Positions 16,492 through 23,711 of a stretch of 43,683 bases of DNA are shown in pieces (position 1 is the stretch's first letter; every line of letters starts with the position of its first letter). Where the stretch lies: the NCBI GenBank assembly GCA_965659945.1, contig CBFHYJ010000009.1, positions 1 through 43,683 of the forward strand. The letters are read 5' to 3'. A program made the position numbers and the translations under genes. This DNA comes from VMDJ01 sp965659945 (GTDB lineage: Bacteria > Pseudomonadota > Gammaproteobacteria > Chromatiales > Chromatiaceae). Under the pieces are notes generated by a model. That model was not told the origin of the DNA and ran no database searches. It was given only the letters and a program-made list of their open reading frames with translations.

Positions 16492-16926
16492 ATGGATAAA
16501 GATTCTGAGTTTCAAAGCCAGATAACAAAGTTAGGTAACCAGATGGTGGATGGCTTTCATCTGTTGGGCCTGTTTGTCATTGGCGCTGCGATTATTTGGG
16601 CCTCTTGGGCGGAGGTGTTTAATATCATCGCTGAGCATGACCATCCAACCATTAAAGACATCCTCTTGCTATTTATCTATTTAGAGCTTGGAGCGATGGT
16701 CGGCATCTATTTCAAAACCAAGCGACTGCCGGTGATCTTCCTGATCTACATCGCGATTACAGCTTTGACGCGTTTGTTAACCATCGACGCAAAACAAATG
16801 ACCGATATTCATATGATTACCGTAACCGGTTCAACTTTAGTGTTATGTATGGGGGTTGTTTTGCTGCAGTTTGGTAGCTCCAAACTTCGTGGTTCATCTG
16901 AATGTGAAATGGATACCAAAGGTTAA
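16492..16926 (+). CDS. PsiE-like (phosphate-starvation-inducible family) membrane protein
   Basis: Inner-membrane protein of 144 residues with four hydrophobic segments at about residues 21-43, 56-74, 81-98 and 107-127. The segment around residues 60-97 (LLLFIYLELGAMVGIYF, RLPVIFLIYIAITALTRLL) is the typical PsiE family core; E. coli PsiE is induced by phosphate starvation but its function is unknown. The start is taken as ATG 16492 because AGGGGGGA at 16480-16487 is well spaced from it; an in-frame GTG at 16465 has no such site. No Pho box was recognised upstream. Its stop overlaps the start of the next gene (TAATG). Confidence 0.82.
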   Translation: MDKDSEFQSQITKLGNQMVDGFHLLGLFVIGAAIIWASWAEVFNIIAEHDHPTIKDILLLFIYLELGAMVGIYFKTKRLPVIFLIYIAITALTRLLTIDAKQMTDIHMITVTGSTLVLCMGVVLLQFGSSKLRGSSECEMDTKG

Positions 16927-17282
16927 TGGCAGATTTCCCGAAAATATCGCGCGCTATCCCTCAGCAGCGTTATAAGTATGGTGAGTTCATGGTCTCGGTC
17001 TTGGGTGATATTGAAAGCCCTGAGCCACATGACTATCGATACATCATGGCTTTTGTTAAAGAGGGCGGCTCAAAGCCTGTCGCTTTTGTCACCTGTGAAC
17101 GTTCTGAAGGTGACTTTCGTCAGCAAGGACAGTATCAATTGCGGGTTATAAATAGCTCCATGGATGAAGTCATGGCAGCAGATGATCGTTACGGTAAATT
17201 GAGTGTTTTCTGCGAGCAGGGGCTCGAAATTGGCAGTCAATTGCTTTCTCTGGCTGATGAGCAGCCATTTCCGATCGGATAA
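16926..17282 (+). CDS. Conserved hypothetical protein coupled to the PsiE-like gene
   Basis: Soluble-looking 118-residue protein; sequence such as QQRYKYGEFMVSVLGDIESPEPHDYRYIMAFVKEGG hints at a small alpha/beta fold, and the end is acidic (GLEIGSQLLSLADEQP). There is no signal peptide, membrane helix or recognisable catalytic motif. The ATG shares its A with the TAA stop of the PsiE-like gene, a classic translational re-initiation arrangement, so the two proteins are likely made in a fixed ratio. I think similar short proteins exist in other gammaproteobacteria, but I cannot assign a function. Confidence 0.75.
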   Translation: MADFPKISRAIPQQRYKYGEFMVSVLGDIESPEPHDYRYIMAFVKEGGSKPVAFVTCERSEGDFRQQGQYQLRVINSSMDEVMAADDRYGKLSVFCEQGLEIGSQLLSLADEQPFPIG

Positions 17283-17318
17283 ACCCTATCCATCTACTGC
17301 TTTTTAGCGCGGTTTCGG

Positions 17319-17324
17319 TAGAAT
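17319..17324 (+). promoter_or_regulatory. Candidate -10 element for the Pro/Gln-tailed membrane protein gene
   Basis: TAGAAT lies 38 bases before the ATG at 17363. A matching -35 is not evident, so this is weak; the strong AGGAGG at 17353-17358 shows the downstream gene is well translated. Confidence 0.3.
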
Positions 17325-17362
17325 CTGTCTCAGAATAAGTAGTAACTCTTTTAGGAGGCGAC

Positions 17363-17962
17363 ATGAGCGAACAAGCTGAGAGCGCACAATCCAACCCAAT
17401 TCTTTCAATCATCCTTGCCGGTATCGGTTTGATGGGTGTTGCCGCGGTGTTTTTGCCAGCGGATCTCGTGCCTCAAATCTCTCAATCAGCCCCGACTGAA
17501 GAGGCTAAGCCAGAGGCTTCTGTTGCAGCTGAGTCAGCACCGGCACCGGTTGTTGATAAGACAGACGTTAAAGTAGCACCTGTGTTTGTACCAGTAGAAG
17601 AGCTAAGTCAAACAGAACAAGTCGTCGAGACGGTTAAAGAAGCTGTGACTGAACAGGTTGAGCAAACGCAAGAAACAGTTGCCGATGTGGCGACTGAAGC
17701 GACGAATACGGTGACTGATGTTGCAGATACAGCAGTAACGGCAGTGACTGACATGATGAATACCGTGATGCCAACTGCACCGGTAAATTCAACTGAACAA
17801 CCAGCTAACAATACGCAGCGTCCAGCGGCGCCTCAGTTCCGTCCTCAGTACATGCCGTATATGGATGGTCGTTGGCCGGCACCTCCGGGCTACTACCCAC
17901 CGCAGAACTATCAGCCGCGTCCACCTTGGGGTTACCAACCACCGCCTCAGCAGCAGCGCTAA
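17363..17962 (+). CDS. Single-pass membrane protein with Pro/Gln/Tyr-rich tail, unknown function
   Basis: Unrecognised 199-residue protein. One hydrophobic segment at about residues 12-33 (ILSIILAGIGLMGVAAVFL) follows a short hydrophilic N-terminus, so the rest probably lies in the periplasm. Residues about 45-80 are Ala/Glu/Pro-rich; about 80-135 form a Val/Thr/Glu/Ala repeat-like stretch predicted as amphipathic or coiled coil (VETVKEAVTEQVEQTQETV, VTDVADTAVTAVTDMM). The last 50 residues are disordered and rich in Pro, Gln, Tyr and Trp, ending PPPQQQR. An AGGAGG ribosome binding site (17353-17358) marks the start. It is monocistronic, ending in a bidirectional terminator. A cell-wall-spanning or adhesive role is conceivable but unproven. 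Confidence 0.75.
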   Translation: MSEQAESAQSNPILSIILAGIGLMGVAAVFLPADLVPQISQSAPTEEAKPEASVAAESAPAPVVDKTDVKVAPVFVPVEELSQTEQVVETVKEAVTEQVEQTQETVADVATEATNTVTDVADTAVTAVTDMMNTVMPTAPVNSTEQPANNTQRPAAPQFRPQYMPYMDGRWPAPPGYYPPQNYQPRPPWGYQPPPQQQR

Positions 17963-17963
17963 T

Positions 17964-17991
17964 AAAAAAGCCTCGCAGTGCGGGGCTTTTT
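17964..17991. terminator. Bidirectional Rho-independent terminator between convergent genes
   Basis: AAAAAGCCTCGC (17965-17976) pairs with GCGGGGCTTTTT (17980-17991), with one G-T wobble, around a three-base AGT loop. The stem has A-rich and T-rich ends, so it can serve both the forward gene ending at 17962 and the reverse gene ending at 18010. Confidence 0.9.
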
Positions 17992-18009
17992 ATTCGGGCA
18001 AATTGTGAA

Positions 18010-18444
18010 TTAATCCTCTTGAGATCCCTTTTCTTTTTGTCCTGCTTCTTCAGTGGCTCGAACGAAGGGTCGCATCTCGCCACGGTCATGCTCGACAACA
18101 ACATAATTGCCATCTGCAAAGGTCATCTTGGTGGCGTAGAACAAGGTTTTTTTGTTTCGTTTGATAATCGCAATAATCAGGCCTGCGACTGAACCGATCA
18201 GGGCGCCATCAATACCCATAGCAAACCAGAGAACCGCAGCAAGAATGCCTGCTGAAATAACCAAGGCAATAATGAAGGTGGTGAAATCAAATGCGAGCTT
18301 TTCAATGGGGTCAGTCTTAATTTGGAAGACATGCTCAGCTTTATAAGACGCCGTTTTATTGCTGACGACATTGATAGACGAGTTGCCATCATTAAGCGTA
18401 ATAGTGCCTTCTGTCCCAAAAGAACCTTCGGTAACTCTTAACAT
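18010..18444 (-). CDS. Two-TM membrane protein of unknown function
   Basis: Unrecognised 144-residue protein. The N-terminal 45 residues look beta-rich (MLRVTEGSFGTEGTITLND). Two adjacent hydrophobic segments follow at about 53-74 (TTFIIALVISAGILAAVLWFAMG) and 78-93 (ALIGSVAGLIIAII). The positive KRNKK motif after the second helix suggests a cytoplasmic C-terminus, which ends in a charged tail (EEAGQKEKGSQED). The start is ATG 18444 (reverse), preceded by GGGGGA about 5 bases upstream; a TTG four codons earlier coincides with that site and is unlikely. A possible -10 (TATACT, 18471-18466 on this strand) lies upstream. It stands alone between two terminating units. Confidence 0.72.
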   Translation of the reverse strand: MLRVTEGSFGTEGTITLNDGNSSINVVSNKTASYKAEHVFQIKTDPIEKLAFDFTTFIIALVISAGILAAVLWFAMGIDGALIGSVAGLIIAIIKRNKKTLFYATKMTFADGNYVVVEHDRGEMRPFVRATEEAGQKEKGSQED

Positions 18445-18529
18445 ACAGTCCCCCAACTATATTCAAGTATATGTTTTTTATCATGAAGCTTAAAAGGGCA
18501 CAAACACTCTGAATATTAGGGAATACTTC

Positions 18530-20362
18530 TTAGGCACTAGCAATTTCGGTGCTGAAGTCGGTTTCTTGCTCTGCATATAAGCTTGCATACAGGCCATCTT
18601 CTTTGAGTAATTGCTGGTGACTTCCGTCTTGTACGAGCTGGCCACCATCAAAAACCAAAGCGCGATCGGCTTGTTTCACTGCGCTGAGTCGATGTGCAAC
18701 GATTAAGGTGGTTCTACCTTTTAAAAAGCTTTGAAGTGCTTTGTGCAATTTATGTTCGGTATCTGTATCTAAGGCGGATGTGGCTTCATCTAATATCACG
18801 ACTTTAGGGTCACTTAATACTAAGCGGGCAATGGCAAGTCGTTGGCGCTGACCACCGGATAAACGAATACCGTTACGTCCAACTGTGGTGTTTAAGCTGT
18901 CGCTAAGTTTTGTAACGGTGTCTTTTAACTGCGCGACCTCGAGCGCATGCCATAGTTGCTCATCAGTAAAGTCGCGACCTAGTGTGAGATTGGCGCGTAT
19001 CGTGTCGTTAAACAACGCTGGATGCTGAAGTACAGTAGCAACGTTATCGCGAACCACGCTTAAGCCGATCTCTTTGACGGAATGTCCATTGAAAAGCACA
19101 TCGCCTGACTGTGGCGTATAGAGCCCAAGTAGTAATTGAACGAGGGTGGTTTTACCGCCGCCACTGGCGCCAACTAGAGCAACTTTCTCGCCGGATTCAA
19201 TTCGGATATTCACATCTTTGAGAACCGGTGAATCGGGTAAGTAGCTGAAGGTGAGATGGCGTGTTTCGATCGAGACAGTATCGTGATCGATAAAGGGATT
19301 GGTTTTTGCTATGTACTCTGGCTCTAACCCGACATCCATCAATTGATTGATACGCACCAAGGCGGCGCGTGCTGAGTGATAGGCGTATTGAATACCGAGT
19401 ATCTCTTGTACGGGCGTCATCATGAACCAAAGGTATGCAAAGACAGCGAGCATCTGGCCAATTGAAAGGTCTGAATATAGAACCATTACCATCGATAGCG
19501 CGCGGAAGGTGTCAAAGCCAAACAGGAACACCATGAAAGAGAATCGACCCGCTGCATCAGACTTCCAGGTGTAATTGGCTGAATGGTCACGAATATTACT
19601 CGCAGCATCGATAACGCGTTGAACGAAATGCTTCTCGCGGTTGGCAGCGCGAATCTCTTGAATCGCATCGAGCGTTTCACCTAATGATTCTTGAAATAAC
19701 TGATAAGCTGAGTTTTCTTTCTTTTTAAGCTGCTTAACGCGCCGACCTAACGCGGTGGTGAGGTAAATCACAAAAGGGTTGAGCAGCATGATGAAGAGTG
19801 CGAGCTGCCAATGCATCCAGAACAACACAATGGCTGTGCCGAGTATGCTTAAAACGGCGACGATGAATTTACTGGTGGTTTGGCTAACAAATTGATCGAT
19901 AGCATCGAGATCCGTCACCAAATGCGAAGCAACGGTGGAGCTACCGAGCGTTTCATATTCCGACATCGAAAAACGTTGCAGTCTTAAAAGTAGGTCGCGG
20001 CGCATTCTAAAGATGAGGTCTTTAGAGATGATGGTGAACTGACGTGTTTGCCAAACGCCGAATATCAAGCTGGCTAAGCGAAGTGAGATGGTGAGTACCA
20101 AGATGGCGGTGATGTAGAGGATGGCGCCGTGCCATTCGCTTGGAAATAACTGCTGAAGTGCGGCGACGGTGCTGCCTGGTTGATTGAGTAAAACCTCATC
20201 AACTAGTAATGGAATGAGTAGGGGGATAGGTACCGATACAGCCGCGCCAAAAATCGCGATAAGGTTAGCGCTAATTAGTTCGCGGCGATGCCGCGTTATC
20301 ATGCTGATAAGCTCGGACCAGCGATAAGGTGTTGAGCGCAGTTGGGCAGATTCGAATTGCAT
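18530..20362 (-). CDS. ABC exporter, fused membrane and ATPase domains (MsbA/MDR-like)
   Basis: Homodimeric-type ABC exporter half-transporter of 610 residues. The N-terminal membrane domain has about six helices (for example ANLIAIFGAAVSVPIPLLIP, ILYITAILVLTISLRLASLI, FIVAVLSILGTAIVLFW). The ATPase domain from about residue 360 shows Walker A GASGGGKTT, Q-loop VLQHPALF, signature LSGGQRQRLA, Walker B VVILDEATSALD and the H-loop in VAHRLSAV. Substrate is unknown; lipid A, drugs or peptides are all possible. The start is uncertain: ATG 20362 is taken here, but a TTG at 20392 with GAG five bases upstream would add ten residues and make the gene overlap the divergent M23 gene by 17 bases. Confidence 0.9.
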   Translation of the reverse strand: MQFESAQLRSTPYRWSELISMITRHRRELISANLIAIFGAAVSVPIPLLIPLLVDEVLLNQPGSTVAALQQLFPSEWHGAILYITAILVLTISLRLASLIFGVWQTRQFTIISKDLIFRMRRDLLLRLQRFSMSEYETLGSSTVASHLVTDLDAIDQFVSQTTSKFIVAVLSILGTAIVLFWMHWQLALFIMLLNPFVIYLTTALGRRVKQLKKKENSAYQLFQESLGETLDAIQEIRAANREKHFVQRVIDAASNIRDHSANYTWKSDAAGRFSFMVFLFGFDTFRALSMVMVLYSDLSIGQMLAVFAYLWFMMTPVQEILGIQYAYHSARAALVRINQLMDVGLEPEYIAKTNPFIDHDTVSIETRHLTFSYLPDSPVLKDVNIRIESGEKVALVGASGGGKTTLVQLLLGLYTPQSGDVLFNGHSVKEIGLSVVRDNVATVLQHPALFNDTIRANLTLGRDFTDEQLWHALEVAQLKDTVTKLSDSLNTTVGRNGIRLSGGQRQRLAIARLVLSDPKVVILDEATSALDTDTEHKLHKALQSFLKGRTTLIVAHRLSAVKQADRALVFDGGQLVQDGSHQQLLKEDGLYASLYAEQETDFSTEIASA

Positions 20363-20375
20363 CTCAGGAGTATCA

Positions 20376-21233
20376 ATGCCGCTTGTTTTCAATACAACTC
20401 ACAATCACTTACAACGACTAGGAACTTTGTTCGCTTTGCTCATGATGTGGCTATCAAATGCGACATTTGCACTGAACTTTGAGGGTGAATTTGTGCAAGG
20501 GGGCATGGTGGTGGTAAAGGATGCTGATGTGATTGCCGCTTGGCAGGATGACGAGTCAGTGCGTGTATCTGATTCAGGTCGCTTCTTGTTGGGTTTTGGT
20601 CGTGATCATGGCAAGCAAGTGGCGATCAAAGTGAAGTACCGCGATGGCCGTGAAGAAGTGTTAAGCAAGACTATTGCGCCGCGCGAGTTCAATATTCAGC
20701 GCCTCACGATCAAAAACAAGCAGCAAGTTAACCCCACTAAGCCTGCGATCTTGGCGCGCATAAAGCGTGATAACGCCGGGGTGAAGAAAGCGCGTGAGCT
20801 TAATGATGCGCGTGAGGATTTTGCTCAAGGCTTTATCTGGCCAGCGATCGGACCTATCTCTGGTGTTTATGGCAGTCAACGGATTCTCAATGGCACGCCA
20901 AAGTGGCCTCACTATGGGGTGGATATTGCGTTGCCGACCGGAACGCCGGTAGTGGCGCCTGCGGATGCGATTGTGACTTTTGCGGATGACGATCTATTCT
21001 ATTCTGGTGGTACGTTGATCATGGATCACGGTCATAAGCTGAGCTCGAGCTTTTTGCATTTAAGCAAGATCACGGTAAAGCCGGGTCAACGCGTGAAGCA
21101 GGGAGAGGTGGTTGGCAAGATTGGTGCGACAGGTCGGGTTACTGGTGCACATCTCGATTGGCGGATGAATTTACGCGGTCATCGAATCGACCCACAATTA
21201 TTGGTCGAACCGATGCCAAAAGTTGCGCAATAA
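20376..21233 (+). CDS. M23 (LytM-like) peptidase family protein, exported
   Basis: Exported cell-wall peptidase or peptidase-like regulator of 285 residues. A hydrophobic signal segment lies at about residues 14-33 (GTLFALLMMWLSNATFA). Residues about 35-115 form a beta-rich N-terminal domain (QGGMVVVKDAD, SDSGRFLLGFGRD). The C-terminal LytM domain has HYGVDIA (His179, Asp183), SSFLHLS (His228) and GAHLDWRM (His259, Asp261). In classical LytM enzymes the last motif is HxH with the second His binding zinc; here it is Asp261. I recall HLDWRMN as a recurring variant in Pseudomonas-type homologues, so activity may be kept. AGGAG at 20366-20370 supports the ATG. It is divergent from the ABC exporter with almost no gap. 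Confidence 0.88.
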   Translation: MPLVFNTTHNHLQRLGTLFALLMMWLSNATFALNFEGEFVQGGMVVVKDADVIAAWQDDESVRVSDSGRFLLGFGRDHGKQVAIKVKYRDGREEVLSKTIAPREFNIQRLTIKNKQQVNPTKPAILARIKRDNAGVKKARELNDAREDFAQGFIWPAIGPISGVYGSQRILNGTPKWPHYGVDIALPTGTPVVAPADAIVTFADDDLFYSGGTLIMDHGHKLSSSFLHLSKITVKPGQRVKQGEVVGKIGATGRVTGAHLDWRMNLRGHRIDPQLLVEPMPKVAQ

Positions 21234-21257
21234 GCCCCGTTATTAGGTGGTTCGTGC

Positions 21258-21275
21258 GATAATTACGCCATTATC
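21258..21275. promoter_or_regulatory. GATAAT-N6-ATTATC dyad between the M23 and TolC-like genes
   Basis: GATAAT (21258-21263) and ATTATC (21270-21275) are exact reverse complements with a 6-base spacer. The left arm reads as an extended -10 (TGC before GATAAT) for the TolC-like gene. The whole is also followed by TTTTTT, so a weak terminator for the M23 gene is an alternative. Confidence 0.4.
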
Positions 21276-21298
21276 TTTTTTAACCGGCGTGGTGGGAA

Positions 21299-22573
21299 AT
21301 GAGTTCGCGTTATTTGTTAATTTTCAGTCTGTTGCTGTCAGGTGTTGCCAGTTCTACCAATCTGCTCGAGCTTTATCAGCGGGCGCTCAAGGCAGATCCA
21401 GAGTGGTTGGCCGCGCAGTCGACTGAAAAAGCATCGGCTGAGGCCTATCCGCAGGCGTTGTCGTATCTGCTACCGAATGCCTCGGTGACCTCTGCCTATA
21501 CCGACAGCTTCAAAGATGCTGGTGACACCAATTCTCGCTTAGATTCGTTAGTGATCAATCAGCGTTTATTCAACCTGGGTTCGTTTGCGGGTTTGAGTCA
21601 GGCTGATTTGAAAACCGAGAAAGCAAAGATTGTTCTGCGTGATGAGGTTGATGCGCTGAAGTTACGTGTGACTGAGCGTTACTTTGATGTGCTGACTGCG
21701 CAGGATGGTGTGACCTTTGCAGAAGCTGAAGAGAAAGCGCTTTCACGTCAGCTTGATCAGGCTAAGTTGCGACTCGAAGTGGGTCTGATTCCTATTACTG
21801 ACGTGCTCGAAGTGCAAGCACGTTTTGATACCAGTGTGGCAGCGACCATCGCGGCACGTAATGAGCTCGATAGTGCGTTGGAATCGTTAAAGACGGTTGT
21901 CGGTCCGGATGTGAATAACAGCTTACCGGTGATGAAAGCCGATGCTGAGTTTCTAACTCTCGATCCTGCATCGATGGATGAGTGGTCAGATTTAGCAATG
22001 CAAAACAATGCGGCGCTTGCGCAGGCGCGTTTAAATGTTGAGATTGCCGATAAGCAAGTGGACATCAAACGCTCAGGTCATTTTCCAACTCTAGATCTTA
22101 AGGGGTCATTTAATCGTTACGAAGGTGCCGAAGCTAATCAGGTTGATAACGAATCAGTCGCAATCACCTTAACGGTTCCTTTGTTTGCAGGTGGTTTGAC
22201 ATCGTCTGAGTCAGCGGAAGCGAGCTATTCCTACGAAGCTGCGAAGAGTGCGTTGGAATTATCTCGTCGTGTAACGATGCGAGCGGTACGTGATGCATAT
22301 CGTGGTACGCAAGCGGCAATGTCGCGCGTTAAAGCACTCAAAGCGGCTGAAGAGTCAGCGCAAAGTGCATTGAATTCAGTCGAGCAGGGCTTGACCGTCG
22401 GCACACGCACAATTGTGGATGTGCTGGATGCGCAAAGTAACTGGTATAAGGCGCGCCGCGATTACGCGCAAGCGCGATATGACTATGTAATTAATGTGCT
22501 GAGTTTGCAGCGTACAGCAGGAAATTTAAGTGATGCGTCAATTGAGCGTGTAAACGCAATGTTGGCCAAGTAA
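21299..22573 (+). CDS. TolC-family outer membrane channel protein
   Basis: Outer-membrane exit duct for efflux or type I secretion, 424 residues. A signal peptide covers about residues 1-18 (LLIFSLLLSGVASS). The mature start LLELYQRALKADPEWLAAQ is typical of TolC itself, and two outer membrane efflux protein repeats follow, the second from about residue 220 (DLAMQNNAALAQARLNVEIADKQV ... VGTRTIVDVLDAQSNWYKARRDYAQARYDYV). These features are closer to TolC than to the lipoprotein OprM class: no lipobox cysteine is present. An MFP and RND pump are encoded about 2.3 kb downstream and may be its partners; the ABC exporter upstream is another candidate. The start ATG at 21299 has only a weak GGTGGG site. 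Confidence 0.92.
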   Translation: MSSRYLLIFSLLLSGVASSTNLLELYQRALKADPEWLAAQSTEKASAEAYPQALSYLLPNASVTSAYTDSFKDAGDTNSRLDSLVINQRLFNLGSFAGLSQADLKTEKAKIVLRDEVDALKLRVTERYFDVLTAQDGVTFAEAEEKALSRQLDQAKLRLEVGLIPITDVLEVQARFDTSVAATIAARNELDSALESLKTVVGPDVNNSLPVMKADAEFLTLDPASMDEWSDLAMQNNAALAQARLNVEIADKQVDIKRSGHFPTLDLKGSFNRYEGAEANQVDNESVAITLTVPLFAGGLTSSESAEASYSYEAAKSALELSRRVTMRAVRDAYRGTQAAMSRVKALKAAEESAQSALNSVEQGLTVGTRTIVDVLDAQSNWYKARRDYAQARYDYVINVLSLQRTAGNLSDASIERVNAMLAK

Positions 22574-22585
22574 GGTTTATAGACG

Positions 22586-23686
22586 ATGTCTGGTAATACG
22601 ATTGGTAAATTATTTACGGTAACAAGCTTTGGTGAGAGTCATGGTTTAGCCATTGGCTGCATCATTGATGGTTGTCCTCCAGGCATGGAGCTATCAGAAG
22701 CTGACATCCAGCCAGATCTTGAGCGTCGTCGTCCCGGTAAAACCCGTCATACCACGCAACGTCGTGAGATGGATGAGGTGCAAATCTTATCCGGTGTATT
22801 TGAAGGTAAAACCACCGGTACGCCAATTGGCCTGTTGATTCATAACACCGATCAGCGATCAAAAGATTACGGCGATATCGCGCAGAAGTTTCGTCCCGGT
22901 CATGCGGATTACACCTATATCCAAAAGTACGGCATTCGTGACTATCGTGGTGGTGGTCGTTCATCAGCTCGTGAAACGGCGATGCGAGTGGCTGCTGGTG
23001 CGGTAGCGAAAAAGTTTTTGAAAGAAGCTTTTGGTATTGAGGTGCGCGGTTATTTATCAGCACTCGGTCCAGTAACGCCTGAGGGCTTTTCTTGGGATCC
23101 GGTAGAGAACAATCCTTTCTTCTGGCCGGTAGAATCACAAGTCGCTGAGCTTGAGACCTATATGGATGACCTGCGTAAAAGTGGTGACTCTGTAGGTGCA
23201 GAAGTGACTGTCGTTGCCGAAGGCGTGCCACCAGGTTGGGGTGAGCCGATCTTTGATCGTTTGGATGCCGATATTGCTCATGCCTTGATGGGTATTAATG
23301 CAGCTAAAGGCGTTGAGATAGGTGCTGGCTTCCAGTGTGTCTCACAGCTCGGTACTGAGCATCGTGATCAGATGGCGCCAAAAGGTTTTCTGAGTAACAA
23401 CGCTGGCGGTGTGCTCGGTGGTATCTCGAGTGGTCAGGATGTTGTGGCACGTGTGGCTTTTAAGCCAACATCAAGTATTCGCTTAGGCGGTCAAACGGTT
23501 GATGTAGCCGGTGATGCAACCGATGTCATCACTAAAGGTCGTCATGATCCTTGTGTCGGCATTCGTGCGGTACCGATTGCGGAAGCGATGTTGGCCATTG
23601 TGTTGCTCGATCATGCATTACGTCAGCGTGGCCAAAACGGTCATGTAACGCCAGAAACGCCTGTTATTCCTGCGTCAGCTGAGTAA
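22586..23686 (+). CDS. aroC: Chorismate synthase
   Basis: Converts 5-enolpyruvylshikimate-3-phosphate to chorismate using reduced FMN, the last step of the shikimate pathway, in the cytoplasm. The 366 residues show all family signatures: GKLFTVTSFGESHG at the N-terminus, IQPDLERRRPGKTRHTTQRREMDEV, RPGHADYTY, KYGIRDYRGGGRSSARETAMRVAAGA and GVLGGISSGQ. It starts 12 bases after the TolC-like stop, with AAGG overlapping that stop, and 25 bases before the MFS gene. aroC followed by an MFS gene is known in Pseudomonas. Its product feeds the trp genes at 37401-40029 and folate synthesis. Confidence 0.98.
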   Translation: MSGNTIGKLFTVTSFGESHGLAIGCIIDGCPPGMELSEADIQPDLERRRPGKTRHTTQRREMDEVQILSGVFEGKTTGTPIGLLIHNTDQRSKDYGDIAQKFRPGHADYTYIQKYGIRDYRGGGRSSARETAMRVAAGAVAKKFLKEAFGIEVRGYLSALGPVTPEGFSWDPVENNPFFWPVESQVAELETYMDDLRKSGDSVGAEVTVVAEGVPPGWGEPIFDRLDADIAHALMGINAAKGVEIGAGFQCVSQLGTEHRDQMAPKGFLSNNAGGVLGGISSGQDVVARVAFKPTSSIRLGGQTVDVAGDATDVITKGRHDPCVGIRAVPIAEAMLAIVLLDHALRQRGQNGHVTPETPVIPASAE

Positions 23687-23711
23687 GCGTCCGGGTTCGG
23701 CGGGCGTCATT

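Noticed and set aside
22662..23231. Reverse ORF of 189 residues inside aroC
   Set aside because: Antisense shadow of aroC with His/Arg-rich sequence and no domain.
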